From Nibrella saemangeumensis (lineage in GTDB: Bacteria; Bacteroidota; Bacteroidia; Cytophagales; Spirosomataceae): 64,000 nt of DNA. The position numbers and the translations under genes were made by a program. Below are positions 8,699 to 17,489 of the stretch, one piece after another (the stretch's first letter is position 1; each line of letters starts with the position of its first letter). The notes below the pieces were generated by a model. It had not been told where the DNA came from. It saw only the letters and a list, made by a program, of their open reading frames with translations, and did not search any database. The stretch is taken from assembly GCF_039541915.1 (NCBI RefSeq), contig NZ_BAABHD010000077.1:51209-115208 (forward strand), given 5' to 3'.

Positions 8699-9943
8699 AT
8701 GAATTTTCTCAATGTTTGGATTACTTTTATTTCGTTAACAATAGTCTGCTCGTCCTGTGAGTCGAATAATGACCAGAAGCAGCTGAACCGCTCGGCAACG
8801 GCCATGCGGAACTGCGCCAAGGAACTTGAATTGTCAGCGCAGGAGGAGGCCCGCATCCGGGAGGAAATAAAGGCCGATCAGAAGGCTCAGCGCATTAAGG
8901 AGATCGCCCGCGCCAAATTCCGGGCCGGCCTGAACGGCAGTATTCTGGTCGCTCAAAAAGGGGTAATTCTCTATAAAGGCTGGAATGGGTTAGGGCATAT
9001 CGAAAAGCACCTCCGCGATACCATAGTTGAAGATTCGAAATTTCAGCTGGCGTCTTTATCCAAAACCTTCACCGCTGTAGCGACACTAAAGCTGGTCGAA
9101 GCCGGCAAGCTGAGCTTTGAAGACACCATTCAGAAATTTTACCCTGATTTTCCGTACCATAACATTACCATCCACGACTTACTGAGTCACCGGAGCGGAC
9201 TGCCGAACTACGCCTATGCCTTCGATGACAGCATGAAGATTAACTTCTACAAGCGCGACAAACCGTATCCGACCAACGCCACCATTATGCACTGGTTTGC
9301 TACGGTGAAGCCAACGCCCAAACGCTATAATATTCCCGGCCGTACCTTCAGCTACAGCAATACTAACTACATGGTGCTGGCGTCCATTATCGAGAAAGTG
9401 GCTAACCAGCCGTTTGAAACATTCGTTCAAAAAAATATTTTTGAGCCCCTGGGTATGAATAACTCTTACCTGGCTACATCCAAGAGCGAATCGTTCACCG
9501 TCAATAAAACAGCCGGCTACCAGGGCAACAGGCGTATTCCAAAGGATTATTACGATGATGTATTAGGCGATAAAGGGGTTTACTCGACCGTTGGTGATTT
9601 GTTCAAATGGTATATGGCCCTCAATGGCGACTGCCTGCTCCGCAAAAAAACACTGGCAGAAGCCTTTATTCCGCGGAGTTTCGAAAAGAAGAGCATTAAA
9701 AACTACGGCTATGGTTTCCGCATGCGCCTTGATGCCAACGAGCAGCCGGAGTATATCTATCATACAGGCTGGTGGAAAGGGTATAACGCTATGTTCTGGT
9801 TTAGTCCCCGGCATGAATATGTCGTTATTATGCTCAGCAACCGCCTGAATCGTCTGGTTTTTGATGTCCAGGGTATCGCCAACGTACTGGAAAGTACCAA
9901 TAAGAGCATCGGACCCGAGGAGGACGGCGAAGTAGAGCTTTAA
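8699..9943 (+). CDS. Serine hydrolase, beta-lactamase/class C-like
   Basis: A 414-residue protein of the beta-lactamase/DD-peptidase-like serine hydrolase family. A hydrophobic N-terminal segment ending in VCSSC suggests export, possibly as a lipoprotein, though the lipobox is not canonical. The catalytic SxxK motif is S119-L-S-K122, followed by a YSN motif in GRTFSYSNTNY and the usual HDLLSHRSGLP stretch; HTGWWKGYNAMFW near the end stands where the KTG/HxG triad residues lie in the family. Substrates of this family range from D-Ala peptides to esters, so none is assigned. The ATG at 8699 is preferred over an in-frame TTG two codons earlier. A good promoter lies about 170 bases upstream. Confidence 0.85.
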   Translation: MNFLNVWITFISLTIVCSSCESNNDQKQLNRSATAMRNCAKELELSAQEEARIREEIKADQKAQRIKEIARAKFRAGLNGSILVAQKGVILYKGWNGLGHIEKHLRDTIVEDSKFQLASLSKTFTAVATLKLVEAGKLSFEDTIQKFYPDFPYHNITIHDLLSHRSGLPNYAYAFDDSMKINFYKRDKPYPTNATIMHWFATVKPTPKRYNIPGRTFSYSNTNYMVLASIIEKVANQPFETFVQKNIFEPLGMNNSYLATSKSESFTVNKTAGYQGNRRIPKDYYDDVLGDKGVYSTVGDLFKWYMALNGDCLLRKKTLAEAFIPRSFEKKSIKNYGYGFRMRLDANEQPEYIYHTGWWKGYNAMFWFSPRHEYVVIMLSNRLNRLVFDVQGIANVLESTNKSIGPEEDGEVEL

Positions 9944-10012
9944 ACAAATGGTTAGGAATAGCAGATTTGGCGATAAAGCGGTAAGTTGCCAAAAAATCCA
10001 GACCTGTTACGT

Positions 10013-10948
10013 ATGAACCTCTTTCGTCGTCTGGCGACGCTCGTCTTAGCTTCTTTTCTGATGGCCACTGCCACGGCTCAAACTCAACCCGAAATCATTA
10101 AGCTCTGGCCGGATAATGCCGTGCCGAACGCACTTGCCGGCGCTAACCTCCCGGAAAAGGCGGAACCGGGTCAGGATGGTATTCTCCGCATCAGTCAGGT
10201 TTCGGTTCCTACACTTACTGTTTACCGTCCCGACAAAAACAAGGCTACCGGAGCGGCCATCATGATCTGTCCGGGCGGTGGCTATTACATTCTGGCCTCC
10301 GGACATGAAGGGGCCGATATGGCTCGCTGGTTTGCCGATCTGGGCATAACCGCTTTTGTGCTCAAATACCGGCTGCCCGACGAGCGACTGATGACCAATC
10401 AGCATGAGGTACCGCTCATGGATGCCATGCAGGGGATGAAGCTGATCCGGCAGAATGCCAGCCGATACGGCATTGCCCCGAACAAAATAGGGGTAATCGG
10501 CTTCTCTGCCGGGGGCCACCTGGCGTCTACTTTATCCACTCATTATTACCGGGGCAACCAGGCCAGTGCGGATGCGAAGCCTGATTTTGCGATCCTGATG
10601 TACCCCGTAGTGACTTTTGGGGATAAGGCCCACACCGGCTCCCGCGATAAATTGCTGGGCACAAACAAAACCTCAGCTGACCTGATCGCTTATTACTCCA
10701 ACGAACTACAGGTAACGAATCAGACACCACCTACGTTTCTGGTTCACTCGATGGACGACAAAGCCGTACCTGTCGAAAACAGCGTTAATTATTACCTGGC
10801 ATTGCTACAGAACGGCGTCCCGGCCGAAATGCACCTGTACCCGACCGGTGGCCACGGCTATGCTCTCCGTACCGAAGGTAAAGGCTCACTGGCCAACTGG
10901 CCCGAGAGTTGCAAAGTCTGGCTGAAGAGTCAAAACCTGATCCGATAA
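10013..10948 (+). CDS. Secreted alpha/beta hydrolase (BD-FAE / acetylxylan esterase-like)
   Basis: The 311-residue protein has a classic Sec signal peptide ending near ATATAQ (about residue 22). The mature part is an alpha/beta hydrolase: the oxyanion stretch CPGGGYYILASGHEG, the nucleophile elbow GFSAGGH with S165, an acid in SMDDKAVP and the catalytic histidine in GGHGYA. This order matches the esterase group that includes feruloyl and acetylxylan esterases of Bacteroidota, but substrate cannot be read. The ATG at 10013 directly precedes the signal peptide; an upstream TTG at 9986 would add a non-signal-like extension. It ends 28 bases before the stop of the convergent prohibitin-like gene, with a shared terminator between. 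Confidence 0.85.
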   Translation: MNLFRRLATLVLASFLMATATAQTQPEIIKLWPDNAVPNALAGANLPEKAEPGQDGILRISQVSVPTLTVYRPDKNKATGAAIMICPGGGYYILASGHEGADMARWFADLGITAFVLKYRLPDERLMTNQHEVPLMDAMQGMKLIRQNASRYGIAPNKIGVIGFSAGGHLASTLSTHYYRGNQASADAKPDFAILMYPVVTFGDKAHTGSRDKLLGTNKTSADLIAYYSNELQVTNQTPPTFLVHSMDDKAVPVENSVNYYLALLQNGVPAEMHLYPTGGHGYALRTEGKGSLANWPESCKVWLKSQNLIR

Positions 10949-10950
10949 AA

Positions 10951-10976
10951 AAGGCCCCGATGTCGGGGCCTTTTTG
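10951..10976. terminator. Bidirectional terminator between hydrolase and prohibitin-like genes
   Basis: Stem AAGGCCCCGA / TCGGGGCCTT with flanking A and T runs on both sides, serving both convergent genes. Confidence 0.85.
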
Positions 10977-11879
10977 TTAGTTATTCAGAATCAGGGGTAC
11001 GTTGCCCCGGCTGCCCATAATCACGATTTTAGAGTTGGGTGAAGCGGCCAGTTCACGTTGCGCTTTGATTTGCTCGTACTGCAACTGCCGGTCACTGAGG
11101 CCGGTAGACAGAATCTTTTGGTAATCGGCAATTCCCTGTGCTTCCACGCGCTTGCGCTCAGCCTCCTGGCGCTCCTTTTGGAGCACGAACTGCATCTTTT
11201 GAGCTTCCTGCTCCGCGTTAATTTTAGATTCAATCGTTTGCTTCACGGAGGTAGGCAGTGTGATATTCCGCACCAGCAACTGCTCCAGAAACATTCCCCG
11301 TGATTTAAAGTCCTGTTCGATGGCTTTAAAAATACGTCCCTGAAATTCATCACGCTTGGTAGAATATAACGCTACCGCATCGTAATAGACTGCATTGTCA
11401 CGGATGCGGGTGCGGGTAACAGGCCGGACAATTTTATCGGTATAGTCTGTACCAATCTCGCGGTAGATTCGGGGTGACTCAGAAGGAACCACGCGGTACA
11501 GTACGGTCAGGTCGATGACTACTTCCAGACCGTCAGCCGAGAGCACCCGGATGGCGTCATCGCCAGTTTTCTGTCCTTCATCATTCATTCCCGACATGGT
11601 GTAGTTCTGTGTCTTCACATCTACCTCAGTTACGGTGGCCAGCGGGTTTACGAAGTTCAGACCGGGCGTCAGAAAACGATCACTTACACTACCGAACAGC
11701 GATACCACACCTACATGGCCGGCATCGATCTGGCGAATGCTGGCGGTCAGCAAACCAATAATCAGTAAAAGCAGGCCGATCACCTTGAACGGCCGGGAAA
11801 AGCGCGAGATGGCTAGCGCAGGGGTATTAACGGCATAGCCGGCAATTAGCGCGAATACGCCTAAGGTCATGAAAAACAT
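10977..11879 (-). CDS. Prohibitin-like SPFH/band 7 membrane protein
   Basis: The 300-residue protein has two N-terminal hydrophobic segments (about residues 1-18 and 31-45), then a band 7 domain opening with VGVVSLFGSVSDRFLTPGLNFV and a long charged coiled coil (about 210-265, rich in E, Q, K and R) before a short C-terminal tail. That is the plan of prohibitins, which form ring-shaped membrane scaffolds often linked to membrane proteases. No protease gene is adjacent. It ends at a shared terminator with the convergent hydrolase gene. Confidence 0.88.
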   Translation of the reverse strand: MFFMTLGVFALIAGYAVNTPALAISRFSRPFKVIGLLLLIIGLLTASIRQIDAGHVGVVSLFGSVSDRFLTPGLNFVNPLATVTEVDVKTQNYTMSGMNDEGQKTGDDAIRVLSADGLEVVIDLTVLYRVVPSESPRIYREIGTDYTDKIVRPVTRTRIRDNAVYYDAVALYSTKRDEFQGRIFKAIEQDFKSRGMFLEQLLVRNITLPTSVKQTIESKINAEQEAQKMQFVLQKERQEAERKRVEAQGIADYQKILSTGLSDRQLQYEQIKAQRELAASPNSKIVIMGSRGNVPLILNN

Positions 11880-11924
11880 GGTAGTTGTCTGTTTTAGATA
11901 AAGAAATTACGGCAAAAATCAGCT

Positions 11925-11959
11925 ACAAAAAAAGGCATCCGGTATTGCCAGATGCCTTT
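11925..11959 (-). terminator. Terminator downstream of the DUF1573 gene
   Basis: Nine-base-pair stem AAAGGCATC / GATGCCTTT (11931-11939 with 11951-11959) followed on the minus strand by a run of seven T. It lies between the DUF1573 gene and the prohibitin-like gene and separates their transcripts. Confidence 0.75.
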
Positions 11960-12034
11960 GGGGTACTACTCGATCAATTAACCCTTCAGCTTGTTAGCGT
12001 GAAGTCTTCGTACGTTTAGTTACAGGGGCTTTAC

Positions 12035-12454
12035 TTACTTTGTCCCCTTTTTTTTATCAGCCGCAGAAGAAGTAGCCGCTACTTTTGCCACAACTTCGCC
12101 TTTCAGATACAATACAATCGAAGGTGTCTCAGCATTGCTGGTTACCGTAACCGACTTGTTGAAACCACCCATGGCTGCCGCATTGTAGGTAGCAGAAATG
12201 GAACCAGTCTTACCCGGCATGATCGGCTCGCGGGAGAACGTAGGCTTTGTACAGCCGCAGGATGCTACCGCGTCGGCAATCACAACCGGATCAGTACCCG
12301 TGTTGGTAAACTCAAATACGTGCGTAACAGGCTTACCCTGCTCGACTTTGCCGAAGTCATGTGTTTCTTTCTTGAACTTCATGACCCCCTTCTGCGCGTA
12401 GCCAACTGCAACAAATACAAAAAGAGCTACGAATAGTGAAAAAAACTTTTTCAT
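12035..12454 (-). CDS. Secreted DUF1573 protein
   Basis: The 139-residue protein has a Sec signal peptide ending GYAQ at residue 21. The rest is an immunoglobulin-like DUF1573 domain with the family hallmarks HDFGKVEQGKPV, FEFTNTG and SCGCTKP (two cysteines), ending in a lysine-rich tail. DUF1573 proteins are abundant exported proteins of Bacteroidota of unknown function. A strong promoter sits just upstream at 12532-12501 and a terminator downstream, so it appears to be a single-gene transcript. Confidence 0.9.
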   Translation of the reverse strand: MKKFFSLFVALFVFVAVGYAQKGVMKFKKETHDFGKVEQGKPVTHVFEFTNTGTDPVVIADAVASCGCTKPTFSREPIMPGKTGSISATYNAAAMGGFNKSVTVTSNAETPSIVLYLKGEVVAKVAATSSAADKKKGTK

Positions 12455-12500
12455 TGGTATTTGATAAATTTAGGTTTGGTTAATTAGTTGCTACACACTA

Positions 12501-12532
12501 CAAATATAAACTGCGGTTGTGGCTTAGCCAAA
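12501..12532 (-). promoter_or_regulatory. Promoter of the DUF1573 gene
   Basis: On the minus strand TTTG (12532-12529), a 20-base spacer and TATATTTG (12508-12501) match both promoter elements, giving a start near 12495 and a leader of about 40 bases. Confidence 0.7.
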
Positions 12533-12649
12533 CAAATGTCGGCCACTGACCTGTTAACAAAGAAACGTAAAAATTCGTTTTTTTGAAAGCTGCCTCTTTT
12601 TATATTATTTTTATACGGCATAATACCGGTCTGTATCGAGCAAACGGTA

Positions 12650-12657
12650 TACGTTTG
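12650..12657 (+). promoter_or_regulatory. Predicted -7 element of the dehydrogenase E1 gene
   Basis: TACGTTTG matches TAnnTTTG about 68 bases upstream of the GTG start; no clear -33 TTG at the usual spacing. Confidence 0.45.
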
Positions 12658-12724
12658 GCTCAGAAAAGACGGCAACTACTTCATCAGCAAACGTTAGTTA
12701 AACACTTTAATTAAAGGCAGTTCT

Positions 12725-15133
12725 GTGGTAGCAAACGAAAACCTACGCACGGTTGATATATTGAGCCGGGAGAATATCCTGGCGGATTACCGACTGGCCT
12801 GGGAGAGCCGTCAGGTGAGTCTGCTGGGTCGGAAAGACGTAATGGGTGGACGGGCCAAATTCGGAATCTTTGGAGATGGTAAAGAGGTAGCTCAACTGGC
12901 AGCGGCCCGGTCGTTTCGGCGGGGTGATTTCCGGTCGGGCTACTACCGCGACCAAACGCTAGTGGCTGCCCTGGGGGAGCTTACCTGGCCCGAATTTTTT
13001 GCCCAGTTGTATGCCCATCCCGATGTGGCGTATGATCCTAACTCGGCGGGCCGCCAGATGAATGCGCATTTTGCCACCCGCTGGCTGGATGATCAGGGTC
13101 GGTGGCGCAACCAGACAGAACTCTATAACTGTGCCAGTGATATTGCGCCCACGGCGGGCCAGGTACCCCGCTCGGTGGGTTTGGCGTATGCCTCTAAATT
13201 ATACCGCGAAAACCCCGAATTACAGGAGCTGACTCAGTTTTCGCGAAACGGTGATGAAGTGGTGTTTGGCACCATCGGTGATGCTTCTACCTCACAGGGT
13301 ATGTTCTGGGAAACCATGAATGCTGCCGGTGTCTTGCAGGTTCCACTGCTGATGTCCGTCTGGGACGATGGCTATGGTATTTCCGTACCCGTAGAGTATC
13401 AGACCACCAAGGCGAGTATCTCGAAGGCAATGGCCGGTTTCCAGCGCGATGCCGAAGATAAGGGCTTTGCGATCTTTACCGTGAATGGGTGGGATTACCC
13501 GGCACTGATCGAGACGTTTGAAAAAGCGGCCCGGATCTGCCGCGACGAACATGTTCCGGTTCTGGTGCATGTTCAGGAACTGACCCAGCCGCAGGGCCAC
13601 TCGACCTCCGGCTCCCACGAACGCTATAAGTCAAAGGAACGACTCGCCTGGGAGGCCGAACACGACTGCAACCGGAAGTTCCGCCAGTGGCTACTGGAAA
13701 GCGGTATAGCCTCTACCGAGGAACTCGATGAAATTGAGATGGCTGCCGTGCAGACGGCGAAGAAAGCCCGGGGAGATGCCTGGAAAGCCTTCCTGGAATC
13801 AACGAAAAACGCCCACGACGAAGCGCTTACGCTGATTCAGCAGGCGGCCCGCCATAATCCCAAAGCTCCTGAGCTAATGGCGATCCGGGAGGAACTGCGC
13901 CGGGTTATCAATCCCCTGTACAAAGATGCCGTCATCTCGGTCAAAAAAGCCCTGCGGGTGCTGCGGCATGATCATTCAGCTGGTAAACAGGCGCTGATTA
14001 ACTGGCTGGAGCAGGCCGAACAGGAGAATGAAGAGCGGTTTGGCTCGAATCTGTACAGCGAATCACCGGAGTCGCCGATGAACGTTACGCCTGTGGCGGC
14101 CCACTACACCGACGAAAGTCCGGCGCTCGACGGCTACCTGATTATGCAACGGTATTTCGACAGCCTGTTCGGCCGTGATCCGAGAGTCGTAGCTATCGGG
14201 GAAGACGTAGGCCGGATCGGAGACGTGAACCAGGGGTTTGCCGGTCTGCAGGAAAAATACGGCAAGCTCCGCATTACCGACACCGGCATCCGCGAAACAA
14301 CCATCATCGGGCAGGGCATCGGGCTGGCGATGCGGGGGCTCCGACCCATTGTTGAGATCCAGTACCTCGATTATATTTTCTACGCCCTGTCAACGCTGAC
14401 CGATGATCTGGCGACACTGCAATACCGCACCAAGGGCGGACAGAAAGCCCCTGTCATTGTCCGGACGCGGGGTCACCGCCTGGAAGGAATCTGGCACTCG
14501 GGTTCGCCCATGGGAGCCCTGCTGAACAGCCTGCGGGGTATGCACGTGCTGGTACCGCGAACCATGACGCAGGCCGCCGGCTTTTATAATACCCTCATCA
14601 AGGGCGATGACCCGGCACTGGTGGTCGAATGCCTGAACGGCTACCGGCTAAAAGAGAGACTGCCGGCCAATCTGACCGAATTCTGTCTGCCCCTGGGCGT
14701 ACCGGAAACACTCCGGCAGGGAACCGACGTTACGGTGGTAACCTATGGTTCCATGTGCCGCATTGTGCTGGAGGCCGTAGAGCAGCTTCAGGCGTTGGGC
14801 ATCAGCGTGGAGGTCATTGATGTGCAGTCGCTGCTACCGTTCGATATTCATCACTACATTGTCGAGTCGGTTAAGAAGACCAATCGGGTGTTGTTTGCCG
14901 ATGAAGACTTGCCGGGTGGGGCAACTGCGTACATGATGCAGCAGGTACTGGAGGGGCAGAATGCCTACCGTTATCTGGATTCGGCTCCGCGGACGCTCAC
15001 CGCTAAAGCGCACCGGCCGCCGTATGGCTCCGATGGCGATTACTTCTCGAAGCCGAACGTTGAGGATGTGGTGGATGTGGTATACGAGATCATGCATGAG
15101 GCAGAACCACAGCGCTTCCCGGCCTTATACTAA
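12725..15133 (+). CDS. Fused alpha-beta E1 of a branched-chain 2-oxoacid dehydrogenase
   Basis: This 802-residue protein joins the alpha and beta subunits of a thiamine-diphosphate-dependent 2-oxoacid dehydrogenase E1 in one chain. The alpha half (about 1-440) carries the cofactor motif GDASTSQGMFWETMN; the beta half (about 465-800) carries VVAIGEDVGRIGDVNQGF and the conserved ITDTGIRETTIIGQGIGLAM. One-chain E1 enzymes of this kind in Bacteroidota are usually annotated as 2-oxoisovalerate dehydrogenase, the first committed step of branched-chain amino acid breakdown; the substrate is inferred from similarity. The E2 and E3 partners are not adjacent, though a lipoamide dehydrogenase gene is present at 30.7 kb. 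The start is GTG. The nuo genes follow after 136 bases. Confidence 0.88.
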   Translation: MVANENLRTVDILSRENILADYRLAWESRQVSLLGRKDVMGGRAKFGIFGDGKEVAQLAAARSFRRGDFRSGYYRDQTLVAALGELTWPEFFAQLYAHPDVAYDPNSAGRQMNAHFATRWLDDQGRWRNQTELYNCASDIAPTAGQVPRSVGLAYASKLYRENPELQELTQFSRNGDEVVFGTIGDASTSQGMFWETMNAAGVLQVPLLMSVWDDGYGISVPVEYQTTKASISKAMAGFQRDAEDKGFAIFTVNGWDYPALIETFEKAARICRDEHVPVLVHVQELTQPQGHSTSGSHERYKSKERLAWEAEHDCNRKFRQWLLESGIASTEELDEIEMAAVQTAKKARGDAWKAFLESTKNAHDEALTLIQQAARHNPKAPELMAIREELRRVINPLYKDAVISVKKALRVLRHDHSAGKQALINWLEQAEQENEERFGSNLYSESPESPMNVTPVAAHYTDESPALDGYLIMQRYFDSLFGRDPRVVAIGEDVGRIGDVNQGFAGLQEKYGKLRITDTGIRETTIIGQGIGLAMRGLRPIVEIQYLDYIFYALSTLTDDLATLQYRTKGGQKAPVIVRTRGHRLEGIWHSGSPMGALLNSLRGMHVLVPRTMTQAAGFYNTLIKGDDPALVVECLNGYRLKERLPANLTEFCLPLGVPETLRQGTDVTVVTYGSMCRIVLEAVEQLQALGISVEVIDVQSLLPFDIHHYIVESVKKTNRVLFADEDLPGGATAYMMQQVLEGQNAYRYLDSAPRTLTAKAHRPPYGSDGDYFSKPNVEDVVDVVYEIMHEAEPQRFPALY

Positions 15134-15174
15134 ACCTGCGTGAATTGAAGCTTTAATGCTTGGTTTTTTGTTAG

Positions 15175-15255
15175 ACGCAGAGGATGCCAGGTCTTCGGCG
15201 CGGTTTGCATAGTTTTCTTTGCGAACTTTGCCGGAACGCTGAGCGCTCTCTGCGT
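15175..15255. repeat. Interrupted inverted repeat upstream of nuoI
   Basis: ACGCAGAG (15175-15182) is repeated inverted as CTCTGCGT (15248-15255) across about 65 bases and is followed by a T-rich stretch. It could be a weak terminator of the E1 gene or a dispersed repeat; T-richness after the second arm favours the former only slightly. Confidence 0.4.
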
Positions 15256-15269
15256 TTTTATTTTTAACC

Positions 15270-16586
15270 ATGAGTAGCTACTTCACCGATATAAAGGAAG
15301 GCATCAGCACCACGCTACAAGGCTTAAAACTGACCCTGCAGCACCTGCGCGATGCAACCAGCCGCCGGAAACCCATGGGGGTGGCGGAGGATAATTACTT
15401 TGAGCAGCAGAGTGGCCTGGTCACGCTCCAGTACCCACACGAAAAGTTGCCTATTCCGGACAACGGCCGCTACCGGCTTCACAATGAGATTGACGACTGC
15501 ATCGTCTGCGATAAGTGCGCCAAGGTATGCCCGGTCGACTGTATTACCATTGAAGCCATCAAAGCCACGGAAGAGATTGGCAGAGCGTCGGACGGGTCAC
15601 CTATTCGACTTTATGCTTCCAAGTTCGACATTGACATGGCCAAGTGCTGTTACTGCGGCCTCTGCACGGTCGTTTGCCCGACCGAGTGCCTGACGATGGA
15701 AAAGACCTTCGACTACAGTGTATTTGAACTGGGTAATCTCACTTATAACTTTTCGAACCTGAGCCCTGAAGAGGCCGAAGAAAAGAAACGCTTAATTGAG
15801 CAGTTCCAGCGTGAAAAAGAAGAATTAAAAGCGCAACAGGCAGCCGCCAAAGTAAAAGCCGAGCCGCCTGCTGAGTCGGCGGCTCCCAAACGTCCGGTGT
15901 TCCGGCCTACGCAGAAGCCGGCAGCCAGTACAACTGAAACAGTGCCGGTCACGGAACCTACGCCCGCAGCCGGGCCAACGGAAAATAAGGCTGAAATCCC
16001 GGCACCGAAGCGCCCGGCCTTCCGGCCTACGCAAAAGCCGTTAACAAAGCCTGCTGCCACTGACGAAATACCGGCCGGTAATGCCAATGCTGAAACACCA
16101 GCGGAGCCAGCTGCTGTCACCGAAGACGTCAACAAGCCTGCACCGACTCGCCCGGCCTTCCGGCCGAGCATGAAGCCTAAAACCGATGCGGCTGAGACAG
16201 GGGAGCCGACAACACCACCGGAGTCGGCTGCCCCAACGGCACCAGAGCCGCCGAAGAAGCCCGCCTTCCGGCCGACCATGAAGCCGAAGGCTGAAGAACC
16301 ACAGCCTGAAGCAACATCAGCCCCTCTCGAAGCTAGGGCGCCGGACCCGGCAGCATCCGTTGCGCCTGAGCCGCCGAAGAAACCGGCTTTCCGGCCAACC
16401 ATGAAGCCAAAGAGTTCCGGAACTGCTGAAGCTCCGGTTCCACCGACAGAATCGGCTCCGGACCAGTCGCCGGCGGCAGAACCTACCGACGTAGCACCCA
16501 AGCCGCGTCCGGCGTTCCGGCCGACCATGAAACCAAAGCCAACTGCCTCCCAGTCGCCGGAGTCTGAACCGGGTGCAGGAGAATAA
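15270..16586 (+). CDS. nuoI: NADH-quinone oxidoreductase subunit I with a long repetitive C-terminal tail
   Basis: Residues 1 to about 165 are an ordinary NuoI: two 4Fe-4S motifs C77-C80-C83-C87 and C126-C129-C132-C136 that carry electrons from the peripheral arm to quinone in complex I. The total length of 438 residues is far above the usual 160-190. From about residue 170 a charged helix (EEAEEKKRLIEQFQREKEEL) leads into about 235 residues of Pro/Ala/Glu/Thr-rich sequence holding six copies of a K/R-P-A-F-R-P-T-x-K-P box. No frameshift is needed to read the tail, and it ends just before nuoJ. The tail is likely disordered; its role is unknown. Confidence 0.92.
   Translation: MSSYFTDIKEGISTTLQGLKLTLQHLRDATSRRKPMGVAEDNYFEQQSGLVTLQYPHEKLPIPDNGRYRLHNEIDDCIVCDKCAKVCPVDCITIEAIKATEEIGRASDGSPIRLYASKFDIDMAKCCYCGLCTVVCPTECLTMEKTFDYSVFELGNLTYNFSNLSPEEAEEKKRLIEQFQREKEELKAQQAAAKVKAEPPAESAAPKRPVFRPTQKPAASTTETVPVTEPTPAAGPTENKAEIPAPKRPAFRPTQKPLTKPAATDEIPAGNANAETPAEPAAVTEDVNKPAPTRPAFRPSMKPKTDAAETGEPTTPPESAAPTAPEPPKKPAFRPTMKPKAEEPQPEATSAPLEARAPDPAASVAPEPPKKPAFRPTMKPKSSGTAEAPVPPTESAPDQSPAAEPTDVAPKPRPAFRPTMKPKPTASQSPESEPGAGE
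15882..16535 (+). repeat. Six FRPT-x-KP protein-coding repeats in the nuoI tail
   Basis: Boxes begin at 15882, 16002, 16140, 16248, 16371 and 16494 (codons 205, 245, 291, 327, 368 and 409), so the period is 36-46 codons. The core reads P-A-F-R-P-T/S-M/Q-K-P, and the linkers between boxes vary freely in Pro, Ala, Glu and Thr. Confidence 0.9.
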
Positions 16587-16611
16587 GACCGGACTGACTA
16601 TCTTTGCCCGG

Positions 16612-17157
16612 ATGATTGAACTGGCTTTTTACGGATTTGCGCTCCTGACCCTTATCGGGGCGCTGGCCGTCCTACTTACCCGGAATGTACTCTACGGCGC
16701 TTTTTTTCTGCTCCTGACGTTACTGGGGGTTGCCGGCCTGTTTGTGCTGGCCAGCGCCGACTTTCTGGCTGTTGCCCAGATTATGATCTATGTAGGTGGA
16801 GTGCTGGTGCTGGTTATTTTTGGGGTGATGCTGACCAGCAAGACGGCGTCATCGGCAGGCGGAAACGATAGCCAGCGTCCTAATTACATCCTGACCCGGA
16901 ACCGGAACTGGCTGGTAGCCCTGCTGGTGGCTGGCGCGCTGTTTGGTGCTTTGTACAGTGTGCTGGTGCGGTCTACCTATGTGTTGCTTAACCGGCCGGC
17001 CGTCTGGCAAACCAGCGTGGATACGATTGGCAAACAGCTCATGACGGAGTATGTAGTACCCTTTGAAATTGCTGGTATTTTGTTACTGGCTGCGCTGGTA
17101 GGTGCTGCGTATCTGTCTTACCCACGTAAAGCTAACACTTCGGATGGAACCCATTAA
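16612..17157 (+). CDS. nuoJ: NADH-quinone oxidoreductase subunit J
   Basis: A membrane subunit of complex I of 181 residues with five predicted helices. It begins MIELAFYGFALLTLIGALAV and contains the NuoJ signature MIYVGGVLVLVIFGVML on helix 3. An in-frame GTG at 16573 would overlap nuoI, so the ATG at 16612, 25 bases after the nuoI stop, is preferred. The 3' end overlaps nuoK by 14 bases, which implies translational coupling. Confidence 0.92.
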   Translation: MIELAFYGFALLTLIGALAVLLTRNVLYGAFFLLLTLLGVAGLFVLASADFLAVAQIMIYVGGVLVLVIFGVMLTSKTASSAGGNDSQRPNYILTRNRNWLVALLVAGALFGALYSVLVRSTYVLLNRPAVWQTSVDTIGKQLMTEYVVPFEIAGILLLAALVGAAYLSYPRKANTSDGTH

Positions 17158-17455
17158 CCTCGGCTGGTATTTGTTGGTGGCTGCGGCCCTGTTCAGTATT
17201 GGACTGGCTGTTGTGCTGCTGAAGCGTCATGCCATTATGGTGTTGATGGGTATAGAGTTGATGTTGAACGCCGTCAATCTGAATCTGGTAGCCTTTAGTC
17301 AGTATGACCCCGACCGGTTACAGGGGCAGATGCTGGCTTTGTTTGTGATGATAGTGGCAGCCGCCGAAGCGGCCATTGCCCTGGCCATTATTATTCAGGT
17401 GTACCGGCACTTCCAGACGGTGCAGCTGGACGAACTGAACGAGATGAAGCAATAA
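17144..17455 (+). CDS. nuoK: NADH-quinone oxidoreductase subunit K
   Basis: The 103-residue protein has three membrane helices and the NuoK signature GIELMLNAVNLNLVAFS with the conserved helix-2 glutamate, plus a second conserved glutamate in AAAEAAIALAI on helix 3; both take part in proton pumping. An in-frame start 42 bases upstream would make the protein longer than family members, so the ATG at 17144 is chosen. It overlaps the end of nuoJ. Confidence 0.92.
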   Translation: MEPINLGWYLLVAAALFSIGLAVVLLKRHAIMVLMGIELMLNAVNLNLVAFSQYDPDRLQGQMLALFVMIVAAAEAAIALAIIIQVYRHFQTVQLDELNEMKQ

Positions 17456-17489
17456 TGTACCCTGGAAATTCTTTTCGGGCCTTGCCGCT

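Noticed and set aside
15150..15171. Short AAGC/GCTT hairpin before TTTTTTG as terminator of the E1 gene
   Set aside because: Four-base stem is too weak to support on its own.
15743..16528. Long minus-strand frame of 261 codons opposite the nuoI tail
   Set aside because: It is the antisense of the repetitive Pro/Ala-rich tail, has only low-complexity Gly/Ala/Ser sequence, and no promoter or start context.
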